DNA of 64,000 bases. Source: Francisellaceae bacterium (GTDB taxonomy: Bacteria; Pseudomonadota; Gammaproteobacteria; UBA6186; Azoamicaceae). This document shows positions 27,799 through 36,946 of the stretch, piece after piece. The stretch's first letter is position 1, and the number at the start of each line of letters is the position of its first letter. The position numbers and the translations under genes were made by a program. The notes under the pieces were generated by a model. It searched no databases, had not been told where the DNA came from, and saw nothing but the letters and a program-made list of their open reading frames with translations. The DNA is taken from positions 1 through 64,000 of the forward strand of contig JABJGS010000039.1 of the NCBI GenBank assembly GCA_018703155.1, read 5' to 3'.

Positions 27799-27903
27799 AT
27801 ATGTGGATATGATTTAGTAGATAATTAAACGGTGAGTAGGTGTATTTTGCCTCGAACCATTATGTTAGAGAGTCCCAAAGTCGTTATGAAGAAAACTTTT
27901 ACT

Positions 27904-28299
27904 TTATTCTTCCATAACTCCCCATTGAATATTTGGCCAATCAATTTCAAGGTCTGAGTCAAGAACTTGTTCTGTGACAGGGCCTAATTTTGCTGCAAAA
28001 TTATATTTTTCAGGAACAAGGTAATAAAAAAAATGAGATTCATTTTCAGTGCTGCTTTCTTTTATGAGCTTTCCCCAAGTATAGGTAGTGCTAGTCGAAT
28101 TTTGAGCTGGTGATTCTGTTAAGTTTGGTATAAATTGAACTGGAATATTATTTTTTTCGCCTTCAGACAACACAGAGGAAAATTCTATTAAATAGTTGTC
28201 TTCATTTTTTTTGAAAACTAAATTTTTTGCTGTGGTCTTAATCCTAAAAAAAACATTACCATCTTGAAATATAAATTTATTTATTCTAGTTTTAGGCAT
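27904..28299 (-). CDS. Hypothetical protein (131 aa)
   Basis: Unrecognised soluble protein beginning MPKTRINKFIFQDG and ending WGVMEE. Beta-rich, with no signal peptide or membrane segment. The ATG at 28299 overlaps the stop of the preceding DUF6172 gene (ATGCCTAA) with AGGGG upstream, so the two are translationally coupled; a longer frame upstream of this ATG is probably not used. The tight coupling suggests a shared role with the DUF6172 protein, whose function is itself unknown. Confidence 0.65.
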   Translation of the reverse strand: MPKTRINKFIFQDGNVFFRIKTTAKNLVFKKNEDNYLIEFSSVLSEGEKNNIPVQFIPNLTESPAQNSTSTTYTWGKLIKESSTENESHFFYYLVPEKYNFAAKLGPVTEQVLDSDLEIDWPNIQWGVMEE

Positions 28300-28600
28300 T
28301 GATTGCCCCTGGGTTATCTTTTTTTTGTCTCTTTTGAGATTTGGCAAGGATCTCTATGTAGAAAGACTCTATATCCTTTGCAGCAAGCTTAGTTATGTTC
28401 GAAGAAATTTCTTCTACATGAATAACTAATGCGCTCTCATCATTTTCACCAATTTTACAATCAAAACCCCAGAAGTCAGCATCATCAGGAATTGATTTTC
28501 TTCTTTCTCTGGATATATATTTATTTATTTCCTGACGAATAGAGTCAACCTGTCTTTCTCTTTTTTTGTTGGTAACATTAAAATTAAATGTTTTTTTCAT
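28292..28600 (-). CDS. DUF6172 family protein
   Basis: A 102-residue protein resembling the DUF6172 family as I recall it: MKKTFNFNV at the start, KYISRERRKSIPDDADFWGFDC in the first half, and FYIEILAKSQKR near the C-terminus. The arginine-rich RERRK and the DFWDFDC-type motif are the conserved core. Function unknown; no enzyme motif is visible. AGGA eight bases before ATG 28600 supports the start. It overlaps the following 131-codon gene by eight bases. Confidence 0.6.
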   Translation of the reverse strand: MKKTFNFNVTNKKRERQVDSIRQEINKYISRERRKSIPDDADFWGFDCKIGENDESALVIHVEEISSNITKLAAKDIESFYIEILAKSQKRQKKDNPGAINA

Positions 28601-28698
28601 ATTTTTTGTCCTTTATTTCTGAGATTTTCGCTCTATGTTTTTTACGAACTTGTTTGTCTAAATAAGAAAAATTTGTTACATAGTATATCTGACGTACT

Positions 28699-28724
28699 AT
28701 TTGGTTCATTACCTTTAACCAAAT
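28699..28724 (-). terminator. Hairpin downstream of tmRNA
   Basis: ATTTGGTT (28699-28706) and AACCAAAT (28717-28724) form a perfect 8-bp stem with a ten-base loop, about 60 bases past the tmRNA 3' end on the minus strand. The T-run is lacking, so it is a weak terminator call. Confidence 0.3.
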
Positions 28725-28786
28725 GAGTTTTTACATCAAAGTTATCACTATGATTACCTGTTGAAATCACTGGCCTGACAGCTCAG

Positions 28787-29152
28787 TGGTGGAGGCGGCG
28801 GGATTTGAACCCGCGTCCGCAAGCGCTCTCCCCTTGGATCTACATGCTTAGCTAAACATAAAAATTTAACATCATGTTTTGCTGCCTAGCAGGCTTATAT
28901 GATGCGATCTCTTATAATTTAGCTATTTACATTAGAGCAATGTAATTAGCGATCCTATGTAAATCGACCCCTGAATATCTAACGCATAAGAACATTAGGT
29001 CAGAGGGCATTCGTCAGTTTTTTAAGCTGCTAGTGCGTAGTTTTTATCGTTGGCAGTTATATTTGCCTGCAGCTAATTTTAACGAGATTAAGCTACATAC
29101 TCGGCATGCCCCTTAGGCTTTACAACTCCCGTCGAAGCCAAAAAACGCCCCC
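28787..29152 (-). ncRNA. ssrA: tmRNA (SsrA)
   Basis: Rescues stalled ribosomes with SmpB. The acceptor ends pair: 5' GGGGGCG (from 29152) with 3' CGCCUCC followed by A and an encoded CCA at 28787. The T-arm GGTTCAAATCC is plain. The tag frame runs from GCA at 29066 to TAA 29022-29024 and reads ANITANDKNYALAA, ending in the protease-recognised ALAA. Total length is 366 bases, a one-piece tmRNA. It lies 45 bases downstream of smpB on the same strand. The tag is longer than the ten-residue E. coli core (ANDENYALAA) by four residues and has Lys for Glu. Confidence 0.95.
29022..29066 (-). other. tmRNA proteolysis-tag reading frame
   Basis: The mRNA-like part of tmRNA, with GCA as the probable resume codon, encodes ANITANDKNYALAA and stops at TAA. 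The exact resume codon is inferred from frame and the usual Ala start. Confidence 0.8.
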
Positions 29153-29197
29153 CAGGAGAGTTGAGCTTAGCATAAAATCACATACTTGGGAATTTTA

Positions 29198-29674
29198 TTA
29201 ACCGCGTTTTAGAATTCTGGCTTTATCTCTAGCCCATTCTCTATCTTTGACACAAGAGCGCTTGTCATGGTGTTTTTTACCTTGGGCCAGGCCAAATCTA
29301 AGTTTAACTATGTTTTTTTTCCAATACATCTGTAATGGAATCAAGGTATGGCCTTTACGTTCAACATGCCCAATAAGAATACTAAGTTCTTTTCGGTGTA
29401 GCAGAAGTTTTCTTGTTCTAGATGGCTCTGCAATTACATGTGTACATGCAGAAATTAGAGGAGATACAAGAACATTAAGTAAGAAGGCTTCACCTTTACG
29501 GATCACTACATAGCTATCTGAAAGCTGTACTTTGCCTTGGCGGATGCTTTTTAGTTCCCAACCTTGCAGGACTATGCCCGCTTCATAATCACTTTTAATT
29601 TCGTAATCATAGCGTGCACGTTTATTTACCGCAATAGTACTACTAGATGCTTTAGTTTTCGATTTTTTACTCAT
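29198..29674 (-). CDS. smpB: SsrA-binding protein SmpB
   Basis: Binds tmRNA and delivers it to stalled ribosomes, filling the place of the missing anticodon arm. It is 158 residues (E. coli 160). Motifs: NKRARYDYEI at the start, GIVLQGWELKSIRQGKVQLSDSYV, and the basic C-terminal tail that enters the mRNA channel (LAQGKKHHDKR followed by DREWARDKARILKRG). It is immediately upstream of ssrA on the same strand and divergent from ratA, the common gammaproteobacterial arrangement. Confidence 0.97.
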   Translation of the reverse strand: MSKKSKTKASSSTIAVNKRARYDYEIKSDYEAGIVLQGWELKSIRQGKVQLSDSYVVIRKGEAFLLNVLVSPLISACTHVIAEPSRTRKLLLHRKELSILIGHVERKGHTLIPLQMYWKKNIVKLRFGLAQGKKHHDKRSCVKDREWARDKARILKRG

Positions 29675-29756
29675 AATGCAAGCTATTCTAGCTCAACACT
29701 TGCAAAGTTAAAAGCGTTAGGCTAAAAATAGTAGCATTTTATGGATAAAAGTATAG

Positions 29757-30194
29757 ATGCCGAAGATAAGCCAGAAGTTGTTAGTAGAATATTCGCCAGA
29801 GCAAATGTTTGCTTTGGTGAATGATATTGAACAATATCCAAAGTTTCTACCAGGATGTACCAGTGCAAAGATATTATCGGTAAGAGAGTCTGGGTTAACG
29901 GCGAGGGTCGATCTTGCTCGGGGACCCGTGAGTATGAATTGGGTTAGTGAAAATATTAATATCGAACCAAGTTCTATAGAAATGAATTATATTGAGGGGT
30001 CATTTTCAAGTATGCATGGATATTGGAGTTTTGCTTCTGATCCAGAAGGTAATTGCATGATTGAATTTACTTTAAATTATAGTTTTTCATCTAAATTTAT
30101 TGAATTGACGTTGAATCCAATATTAAGTTTTATGATCTCAACTATTGTTTATTGTTTTAAGGAGCAAGCTGAAAAGGTCTATACAAATGAGTGA
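29757..30194 (+). CDS. ratA: RatA-like START-domain protein (coenzyme Q-binding type)
   Basis: Polyketide-cyclase/START fold protein of 145 residues, orthologous by position and motif to RatA/PasT and mitochondrial Coq10. It shows YSPEQMFALVNDIEQYPKFLPGC near the start and FTLNYSFSSKF toward the end. RatA was described in E. coli as blocking ribosome subunit joining, but a lipid/ubiquinone-binding role (Coq10-like) is equally plausible. Its stop overlaps the rnfH start (ATGAGTGA), so the two are coupled. Confidence 0.9.
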   Translation: MPKISQKLLVEYSPEQMFALVNDIEQYPKFLPGCTSAKILSVRESGLTARVDLARGPVSMNWVSENINIEPSSIEMNYIEGSFSSMHGYWSFASDPEGNCMIEFTLNYSFSSKFIELTLNPILSFMISTIVYCFKEQAEKVYTNE

Positions 30195-30498
30195 AAAATT
30201 TGTCGAAGTTATTTATATACCAGGTGATGGTAAGCAATGGTTGGAAAAAATAGAACTAACCTCAGGTATGACTGTTGCCAGCGCTATAGCAAAAACATCT
30301 TTTTATAAGAAATATCCTGAATTGAGCACAAAAGATTGCCCTGTGGGAATATGGTCAATGCAGTGTGAGTTATCAACAATATTGAAGGTTAACGACAGAG
30401 TCGAGATATATAGAAAATTAATACTTGATCCAAAGGAGCGGCGTAAAATTAAGGCCAAAGAGCAAGGCTTTGACCTTAAGAATAATCGTAAACAATAG
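30187..30498 (+). CDS. rnfH: RnfH/RatB family ubiquitin-like protein
   Basis: UPF0125-type beta-grasp protein. Start placed at ATG 30187 (103 aa), overlapping ratA by eight bases with AAAGG upstream; an upstream frame is only antisense-like read-in. Motifs: VEVIYI at the start, then GIWSMQ, and the conserved ending VNDRVEIYRKLILDPKERRKIKAKE. Function unresolved in the family. It ends two bases before the convergent bamE. Confidence 0.9.
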   Translation: MSEKFVEVIYIPGDGKQWLEKIELTSGMTVASAIAKTSFYKKYPELSTKDCPVGIWSMQCELSTILKVNDRVEIYRKLILDPKERRKIKAKEQGFDLKNNRKQ

Positions 30499-30500
30499 AG

Positions 30501-30854
30501 TTAATCATTAATTTTTTTAAGTTTAGGTATACTTACTGTCCCAGCATATGTCTGTAATGTACTATTTGAAAAGTTTAGAACTAATTTCTTTTCTTCTCTG
30601 GGTTTGTCATCACCTGGGATTAAGTAGTATGTATATACCCATTTATCGGTATCTAATCGTGGTATTAAGGCAGGAGTACCCATTATTTTAGATACTTGGC
30701 TTTTAGGCATACCTTTATACAATTTGTTTAGATTACCTTCTTCAATCGCATTGCCCTGGCGGATATCATTTCTGAAGATTTTAAAGTAACTGCATTGGCA
30801 CAAGCCAGAGACAAATAAGCTTAATATCAATAATCGGACAGGAACATTTCTCAT
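30501..30854 (-). CDS. bamE: Outer membrane assembly lipoprotein BamE (SmpA)
   Basis: Small lipoprotein of the BAM complex that inserts outer-membrane proteins. It is 117 residues. An N-terminal hydrophobic stretch leads to Cys21 in LCQCS, which aligns with the acylated Cys of E. coli BamE, although the -1 residue is Gln rather than Gly/Ala, an atypical lipobox. The family core follows: DIRQGNAIEEGNLNKLYKGM, then VSKIMGTP and WVYTYYL. Convergent with rnfH and divergent from fur. Confidence 0.9.
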   Translation of the reverse strand: MRNVPVRLLILSLFVSGLCQCSYFKIFRNDIRQGNAIEEGNLNKLYKGMPKSQVSKIMGTPALIPRLDTDKWVYTYYLIPGDDKPREEKKLVLNFSNSTLQTYAGTVSIPKLKKIND

Positions 30855-30887
30855 AGTTAGGCAACCTTAATAGTAATTTTCGTGAGA

Positions 30888-30961
30888 TTATACCATAAAT
30901 CGCATAAATCCAATAAGAACTACAGTGCAAAGGTACCTAACTAATTATATTTATGGTATAA
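30888..30961. promoter_or_regulatory. 13-bp inverted repeat between bamE and fur
   Basis: TTATACCATAAAT (30888-30900) and ATTTATGGTATAA (30949-30961) are perfect inverted copies 48 bases apart, in the divergent bamE-fur gap. Each arm contains a -10-like string reading outward (TATAAT toward bamE, TATAAC toward fur). They may be symmetrical extended -10 promoters or two half-sites of one regulator. Confidence 0.5.
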
Positions 30962-31001
30962 CTACTAAATTGATATAAGGTATTTAAAGTATGTTATCTG
31001 T

Positions 31002-31424
31002 ATGAGCATAATTGAAAGCAAGAAAGAGCATATTAAAAATGCTGGCTTAAAGGTTACGACTGCTAGAGTTGTGATCCTGGGAATATTTGAACAAAAACCA
31101 AATGCTCATTTTAGTGCAGAGGATCTTTATCACGTCCTTGTAGCAGAAGGCTATGATTTTAGTTTGGCCACAGTTTATCGAGTTTTGACTCAGTTTGAAA
31201 AGGCTGGAATGTTGATGAAGCATAGATTTGAAGAAGAAAAATCTGTATATGAGTTAGCATCAGATGAGCATCACGATCATTTGGTGTGTGTTAAATGTGG
31301 CAAAATTGAAGAATTTAATGACTCAATAATAGAGCAACGCCAAGTTGAAGTAGCAAAGAAGTTTAATTTTAAAATGACTGAGCATAGCCTGTCTATGTAT
31401 GGTTTGTGTAATGTTTGTCAGTAA
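31002..31424 (+). CDS. fur: Ferric uptake regulator Fur
   Basis: Iron-responsive repressor of 140 residues. Winged helix at about 15-75 with FSLATVYRVL as the recognition helix. The metal region is DEHHDHLVCVKCGKIEEF with structural zinc cysteines 97 and 100 and a second pair at 136 and 139 (CNVC). It ends four bases before the convergent recN. The bamE-fur-recN order matches other gammaproteobacteria. Confidence 0.96.
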   Translation: MSIIESKKEHIKNAGLKVTTARVVILGIFEQKPNAHFSAEDLYHVLVAEGYDFSLATVYRVLTQFEKAGMLMKHRFEEEKSVYELASDEHHDHLVCVKCGKIEEFNDSIIEQRQVEVAKKFNFKMTEHSLSMYGLCNVCQ

Positions 31425-31428
31425 CTAT

Positions 31429-33075
31429 TTAGTTGTTAAGTAAATGCTTGGCATGAGCTATAGCCTCAGTATTTAAGTTTTCATTGCTGATTAACCCTGC
31501 TATGGCTGTTTGGCGATCTTTATCATTAAGCAAAGTAATTTTAGAGCATGTTATATTTTTGTGTACAGATTTTTCAATATGCCAATGTGTTCCAGGTTGC
31601 GCAGCTACATTGGGGTGGTGTGTTATACAAATTATCTGATTATTCTTACCTAGCTTATAAATGCATTCACCAACTAGAGCTGCAGCTTTACCGCTAACTC
31701 CTGTATCAATTTCATCAAAAACAGATACTGGAATGTTTACATGTTTTGCTGTAGCGCTGGAAATAGCAAGATTCACTCTGGCAAGTTCACCACCCGAGGC
31801 CGTTTTACTCATGGGCTGTAGCTCTTGCCCTGGATTTGTACTAAGCATAAATTCAATGCTTGTATTTCCATTAGCATTTATATTTTCAGTTGTAGCTAGT
31901 TCTATTTGTAGTTTAACTTTTTCAAGGCCTAAATCAGATAAATTCTGCAATACATCTTGTTCTAATTTTGTTTTAGCCGTTAGTCTTTTTTTATGTAATT
32001 TTTTCGCAACATCTTCACAGTCAATTAACTTGTTTGCTATATCTTGCTCAAGTTGTGCGACTTGTGATTTACTAAAATTATGTTGTTCTAATTTTTCTTT
32101 TAGTTCAAGGTAATGCTGAGCCAGGTTCTCAGGTTTAATATCATGTTTTCTAGCTAAAGAATGATATAGCGATAATCTATCATTAAGGTTTTTGTAAGAT
32201 TGTGGATTTGTATCAATATTAGTAAGTTGTAATTTCATTTCTTCATTAACTTCATCAATAAGGATAGAGCACTGCTGTAATAAATTTAAAGAGACATCGA
32301 CACTTGGTACTAGAGATGCAATTGAATTTAAATCACCGATGCATTTTTGTAAGTTAGATTGCATGGAGCTGTCAGAACTATATAATTGATATTCTATGGA
32401 AGAAAAGGTTTCTTGAATGTCCTGTGAATTTGCCAGTTTATTATATTCAGTAACAACTGCTGGGTATTCGTTAATAGTTGGAGCAAATTCTTCTAATTCC
32501 TTAACTTGATATGCTAGAAGCTGAATATTAAAATTTGCCAAATCTTCTAATTCTTGTTTTTGACAACAAAGCTCTTTATAAGACTCAAAACAACTTTTCA
32601 TTGTCATTAATAGATTGCTATGAGAACCATAACAATCTAAAAGTTCTAGTTGAGAGCTTCGTTTCTGCAATTGGTGTGTTTGGTGTTGTGAATTAATGCT
32701 GATTAAATCTTCACCCAAGGATTTAATTAATGATAACGAGGCTGGTTGATCGTTGATATAGGCTTTACTTCTGCCATTGCTGTGAATAATTCTTTTTATG
32801 AAGAGATCATCTTCTATTTCAATATCAGTTGTTTTTAATTTACTGATGACTGATGAATTATTACTGATATCAAAATGGGCAATCACTTCTAGTTGTTGCT
32901 CATTAGAACGCAATAGATCAGTAGTGCCACGTGCCCCTAGTGCTAAGCTGAGTGCTTTTACGATAATAGACTTACCTGCACCTGAGCCACCAGTTATAAT
33001 ATTAAGGCCGCTTTGAAAATTCACTTGCATTTTTTCTACGATAGCGAAATTTTTTATATATAAACATATCAACAT
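31429..33075 (-). CDS. recN: DNA repair protein RecN
   Basis: SMC-like ATPase that holds broken DNA ends and supports RecA-dependent double-strand break repair. It is 548 residues. Walker A is TGGSGAGKS at about 29-36, a central coiled-coil region spans about 150-360, the ABC signature region is MSKTASGGELARVNLA, and Walker B is SVFDEIDTGVSG. Start MLICLYIKNFAIVEK matches the family. It lies between fur (convergent) and nadK (same strand, 102 bases upstream). Confidence 0.96.
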   Translation of the reverse strand: MLICLYIKNFAIVEKMQVNFQSGLNIITGGSGAGKSIIVKALSLALGARGTTDLLRSNEQQLEVIAHFDISNNSSVISKLKTTDIEIEDDLFIKRIIHSNGRSKAYINDQPASLSLIKSLGEDLISINSQHQTHQLQKRSSQLELLDCYGSHSNLLMTMKSCFESYKELCCQKQELEDLANFNIQLLAYQVKELEEFAPTINEYPAVVTEYNKLANSQDIQETFSSIEYQLYSSDSSMQSNLQKCIGDLNSIASLVPSVDVSLNLLQQCSILIDEVNEEMKLQLTNIDTNPQSYKNLNDRLSLYHSLARKHDIKPENLAQHYLELKEKLEQHNFSKSQVAQLEQDIANKLIDCEDVAKKLHKKRLTAKTKLEQDVLQNLSDLGLEKVKLQIELATTENINANGNTSIEFMLSTNPGQELQPMSKTASGGELARVNLAISSATAKHVNIPVSVFDEIDTGVSGKAAALVGECIYKLGKNNQIICITHHPNVAAQPGTHWHIEKSVHKNITCSKITLLNDKDRQTAIAGLISNENLNTEAIAHAKHLLNN

Positions 33076-33176
33076 AAGAGCAACATTCTACTATTTGGAA
33101 GTCAATAAAATTATAGCAAAATGTGACCATATTGGAAGTATATACAGTACTAAATAGTTCTCAAACAAATTAAATG

Positions 33177-34085
33177 TTAAGAAGATGACTTGCTTGGGTA
33201 TCGATCGGAGCTACTGTTCAAGTTCCATCCAAGCTTCTCACGCAATACAGAGTAATAATTATAACTTTCAGGGTGGATTAGCTGGATTTGTTTATCATAC
33301 CCGGATATTACAATCTCATCACCAGGAGACACAGTAAAATGAACTTGACCATCACAGGATATTCGCGCATCAGATGAATTTTCTTTCGAGAGAACCACTG
33401 ATATTTTGCTATTCTCATGTATCACAAGTGGCCTTGCACTTAATGTATGGGGAAACATTGGAACAATTAGTATGTTAGGTAGCGTTGGGTAGACAATCGG
33501 CCCACCTCCAGATAAAGCATAAGCTGTTGAGCCTGTAGGAGTAGAGATAATAAGTCCGTCAGAGCGCTGGTGTAATACATAGTTATCGTCAATAAATATT
33601 TCAAATTCAATCAGTCTTGCTATATCACCGTTATAGATAACGATATCGTTAAGTGCACATTGATAGTGTTCAGATTGGCTATCGACATTAACCTTTAGCA
33701 GGCTACGGTTATCAACCTTGTATTTCCCGTTGAAAACATCGTTTAGTGTTGTTTCCATTTGTGCAGGAGAGATATCTGTTAAAAATCCTAATCGGCCACG
33801 ATGGATCCCAAGTATTGGGGTGTTACCATCTACTACAGCCCTAGCTGCATTGAGCAGGCTACCATCACCACCGACAACTATAACTAGATCACATACTTTA
33901 GAAAGATTATCTTTTTCAATAGGAGATTCATCTTGTAGCTCGATCAAATGTGAGAGTGTTTCTGTTTCAATATAGGTTTTGATCCTTTGCACTTGAAGAT
34001 AATTTATTAGTTGAGTAACACATATTCGTGTTTGTGGATCATTGGTTTTACCGAAGATGCCAACAGTTGTAAATTTGCTAGTCAT
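33177..34085 (-). CDS. nadK: NAD kinase
   Basis: Phosphorylates NAD to NADP. Start placed at ATG 34085 (302 aa) with GGAG seven bases upstream; a longer frame adds 16 unlikely residues. Motifs: the phosphate-binding VVGGDGSLLNAAR at about 71-81, GRLGFLTDI, the NAD-binding ALNDIVIYNGD, and SPTGSTAY-type loop STPTGSTAYALSGGGPIV. It is divergent from grpE as in Escherichia and Coxiella. Confidence 0.96.
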   Translation of the reverse strand: MTSKFTTVGIFGKTNDPQTRICVTQLINYLQVQRIKTYIETETLSHLIELQDESPIEKDNLSKVCDLVIVVGGDGSLLNAARAVVDGNTPILGIHRGRLGFLTDISPAQMETTLNDVFNGKYKVDNRSLLKVNVDSQSEHYQCALNDIVIYNGDIARLIEFEIFIDDNYVLHQRSDGLIISTPTGSTAYALSGGGPIVYPTLPNILIVPMFPHTLSARPLVIHENSKISVVLSKENSSDARISCDGQVHFTVSPGDEIVISGYDKQIQLIHPESYNYYSVLREKLGWNLNSSSDRYPSKSSS

Positions 34086-34194
34086 GTCAAAACTCCATAC
34101 CATCCCTATTAGTCTATCATGGAATTTTGACAAGTATAATCCTACATATTTGTTAGTCAGTTATCTTTGGGTAATATAGAGATTTTTTTAAAGC

Positions 34195-34221
34195 CTTGAA
34201 ATTATTACATGAGGTCCATAT
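34195..34221 (+). promoter_or_regulatory. Sigma-32-type heat-shock promoter before grpE
   Basis: CTTGAAA (34195-34201) followed after 12 bases by GTCCATAT (34214-34221) closely matches the RpoH consensus CTTGAAA and CCCCATNT. It is 40 bases before the grpE ATG. This predicts heat induction of grpE and probably the dnaK-dnaJ genes downstream. Confidence 0.75.
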
Positions 34222-34261
34222 ATTATCGTGAGCTAAAAAGTTTATTTACTTGGAGAATCAC

Positions 34262-34825
34262 ATGCCCCAGAACAATGATGAGTCAAAAACACAGGATATT
34301 GAAACAGTAGATAGCCTTAAGGAAAAATTAGAAGAAGTACAAGCTAAAGCGGATGATAACTATAGTGAGTATCTTCGTGCACGAGCAGATCTTGATAATA
34401 CTAGAAAACGATCACTGAAAGATGTTGAAAATGCAAGAAAATTCTCCATTGAAAGATTTACCAAGGAGTTACTAAATGTTCTGGACAGTATTGAGCAAGG
34501 CTTGCAAACTACAGAGAATATTCAAAATAATGATGCGAACACTTTGCGTGAAGGAATGATCCTAACCCAAAAAATGCTCTTGGATACATTTCAAAAATTT
34601 GGCGTGTCTATTTTAACTGTTGAAGTTGGGCAACCATTTAATCCTAATGAGCACCAAGCCATTGCTGCACAAGAAACTGATGAATATGCACCCAATATCG
34701 TAATGTCTATCATGCAGTGTGGTTATGTACTAAATGAACGTATTTTACGTCCAGCAAGAGTTGTTGTATCTAAAGCAAGTGAAAATGATGAAAAAGACCA
34801 TAAACATGTTGATCTTAAAGCTTGA
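34262..34825 (+). CDS. grpE: Nucleotide exchange factor GrpE
   Basis: Co-chaperone that releases ADP from DnaK. Start at ATG 34262 (187 aa), five bases after GGAG; a TTG four codons earlier is not needed. The acidic N-terminal coiled coil (about 15-75) is followed by the beta domain with FQKFGVSIL, FNPNEHQAIAA and YVLNERILRPARVVV. Read with dnaK and dnaJ under a heat-shock-type promoter. Confidence 0.96.
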   Translation: MPQNNDESKTQDIETVDSLKEKLEEVQAKADDNYSEYLRARADLDNTRKRSLKDVENARKFSIERFTKELLNVLDSIEQGLQTTENIQNNDANTLREGMILTQKMLLDTFQKFGVSILTVEVGQPFNPNEHQAIAAQETDEYAPNIVMSIMQCGYVLNERILRPARVVVSKASENDEKDHKHVDLKA

Positions 34826-34911
34826 AATGGGAAAAAACATCACCATTTAAGTATTAAGCAATGAAATTAAATTTTATAAAAACTTAACAAAACAAATACG
34901 GAGTTAATGAT

Positions 34912-36861
34912 ATGTCTGAAGTAGTGATAGGTATTGATTTAGGTACCACAAACTCATGCGTCGCAGTTTATGAGGGTGGAGTACCTAAAGTAATAGAAAA
35001 TAGCGAGGGGGACAGAACCACTCCGTCAATAGTTGCATATACTGATGACAATGAGAAGCTTGTTGGTGTAACTGCGAAAAACCAAAGAGTAACTAATCCT
35101 AATAAAACTTTATTTGCAATCAAACGCTTAATAGGTAGACGGTTTGATGATCCTATCGTTGCAAAAGATAAAGATATTGTTCCTTACAAGATAGTTAAAG
35201 CCGATAATGGTGATGCTTGGGTATCAATCGATGGTGAAAAGTTAGCTCCACCACAAATATCTGCTGAAGTTCTAGCAAAAATGAAAAAAACAGCAGAAGA
35301 TTATCTTGGCAAAGAAGTAAATGCAGCAGTAATTACTGTTCCTGCATACTTTAATGATTCACAGCGCCAAGCAACTAAAGATGCAGGCAAAATTGCAGGT
35401 CTTGAAGTTAAAAGAATTATTAATGAGCCAACTGCCGCAGCATTAGCATATGGTCTAGATAAGCAAAAAGGTGATTCTATAATTGCCGTATATGATTTAG
35501 GTGGTGGTACTTTTGATATTTCAATTATTGAAATAGCAGAAGTTGATGGCGAGTACCAATTTGAAGTTCTAGCCACTAATGGTGACACTTTCTTAGGTGG
35601 TGAAGACTTTGATATGCGTTTAATTGACTATATTGTTGCTGAATTTAAGAAAGAGCAGGGTGTAGACTTAAGTAAAGACTCTATAGCTTTACAAAGATTG
35701 AAAGAAGCTGCGGAAAAAGCAAAAGTTGAGCTTTCAACAAGAGAGCAAACTGAGCTTAATTTACCATATATAACTGCAAATGCTTCCGGTCCTAAACATT
35801 TAAATATGAAAATCACCAGAGCAAAGTTAGAATCACTAGTTGAAGATCTTGTTCAGGCAACTCTAGCTCCATGTAAAACAGCATTAAATGACTCTGGTAA
35901 ATCTATAGATAAAATCGGTGCAATCATTTTGGTTGGTGGGCAAACACGTATGCCTAAAGTACAATCTGTAGTTGAGGGTTTCTTTGGTAAAGCACCAAGA
36001 AGAGATGTTAATCCGGATGAGGCTGTTGCCGCAGGTGCAGCAATTCAAGCTGGTGTATTATCCGGTGATGTTAAGGATGTATTACTGCTTGACGTAACAC
36101 CATTATCTCTAGGACTTGAGACAATGGGTGGAGTTATGACTAAACTTATTGAAAAAAACACAACAATTCCAACAAAGAAATCACAAGTGTTTTCAACGGC
36201 TGCTGACAATCAAACAGCAGTTACCATTAGAGTTTTCCAAGGTGAGCGTGAGCAAGCTGCAGCTAATAAATTCTTAGGCCAATTTGATTTGTCAGATATA
36301 CCGCCAGCATCACGTGGGATACCACAGATTGAAGTAAGTTTTGATACAGATGCTAATGGTATTCTGAGTGTTTCAGCGAAAGATAAAGCTTCAGGCAAAG
36401 AGCAAAAAATTGTAATTAAAGCTTGTAGTGGACTATCTGATGATGAAGTTGAAAAAATGGTTAGTGATGCGGAAGTACATGCTGAAGAAGATAAAAAATT
36501 CCAAGAGTTAGCTAGTGCAAGAAACAATGCTGATGCAATGTCTCATGCAACTGAAAAAGCTATGAAGGAAGCTGGTGATAAAGTTTCTGCTGATGAAAAA
36601 AGTGCGATTGAATCTGCTATATCTGCATTACAGGAATCTGTAAAAGGTAGTGACATAGATGATATTAATGCTAAGACTCAAGCTTTAACAGAAGTGTCTA
36701 GCAAAATGGCAGAAAAAATGTACGCCGAACAACCGCAAAATGATCAAGCACAAGCAGCTGACGGGCAACCTAAAGCAGAAACGGCTGATAATGCAACTAG
36801 TAAGAGCGAAGATGATGCTGTTGAAGCTGAATTTGAAGAAGTAAAAAATGATAAAAAATAG
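34912..36861 (+). CDS. dnaK: Chaperone protein DnaK (Hsp70)
   Basis: ATP-driven folding chaperone, 649 residues. ATPase domain with [15 protein letters not shown] at the start, [11 protein letters not shown], and [15 protein letters not shown]; substrate-binding domain after the linker [20 protein letters not shown]-terminal lid and the acidic tail with EVEFEE-like ending ([11 protein letters not shown]). The ribosome site GGAG is well placed before ATG 34912. Lies between grpE and dnaJ. Confidence 0.98.
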   Translation: MSEVVIGIDLGTTNSCVAVYEGGVPKVIENSEGDRTTPSIVAYTDDNEKLVGVTAKNQRVTNPNKTLFAIKRLIGRRFDDPIVAKDKDIVPYKIVKADNGDAWVSIDGEKLAPPQISAEVLAKMKKTAEDYLGKEVNAAVITVPAYFNDSQRQATKDAGKIAGLEVKRIINEPTAAALAYGLDKQKGDSIIAVYDLGGGTFDISIIEIAEVDGEYQFEVLATNGDTFLGGEDFDMRLIDYIVAEFKKEQGVDLSKDSIALQRLKEAAEKAKVELSTREQTELNLPYITANASGPKHLNMKITRAKLESLVEDLVQATLAPCKTALNDSGKSIDKIGAIILVGGQTRMPKVQSVVEGFFGKAPRRDVNPDEAVAAGAAIQAGVLSGDVKDVLLLDVTPLSLGLETMGGVMTKLIEKNTTIPTKKSQVFSTAADNQTAVTIRVFQGEREQAAANKFLGQFDLSDIPPASRGIPQIEVSFDTDANGILSVSAKDKASGKEQKIVIKACSGLSDDEVEKMVSDAEVHAEEDKKFQELASARNNADAMSHATEKAMKEAGDKVSADEKSAIESAISALQESVKGSDIDDINAKTQALTEVSSKMAEKMYAEQPQNDQAQAADGQPKAETADNATSKSEDDAVEAEFEEVKNDKK

Positions 36862-36884
36862 TAACGTATAATTTGTTACTATTT
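36856..36884 (+). terminator. Hairpin between dnaK and dnaJ
   Basis: AAATAGTAAC (36856-36865) and GTTACTATTT (36875-36884) form a perfect 10-bp stem overlapping the dnaK stop. A second stem, CCTCTG with GCAGGGG (one G-U), follows near 36889-36916. There is no full T-run, so it may be a partial terminator or RNA-stabilising hairpin that lowers dnaJ relative to dnaK. Confidence 0.5.
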
Positions 36885-36946
36885 GGGTCCTCTGTAAGGT
36901 TTTGCTTTGCAGGGGATTTTGATTATATAAACATGGTGATTCCAAA

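Noticed and set aside
28787-28850. A tRNA gene suggested by GGTTCAAATCC and an encoded CCA (minus strand)
   Set aside because: It is the T-arm and acceptor end of tmRNA; no anticodon arm is present.
34134-34261. CIRCE/HrcA operator before grpE
   Set aside because: No inverted repeat of the CIRCE type is present and no hrcA lies upstream; the RpoH-like promoter fits better.
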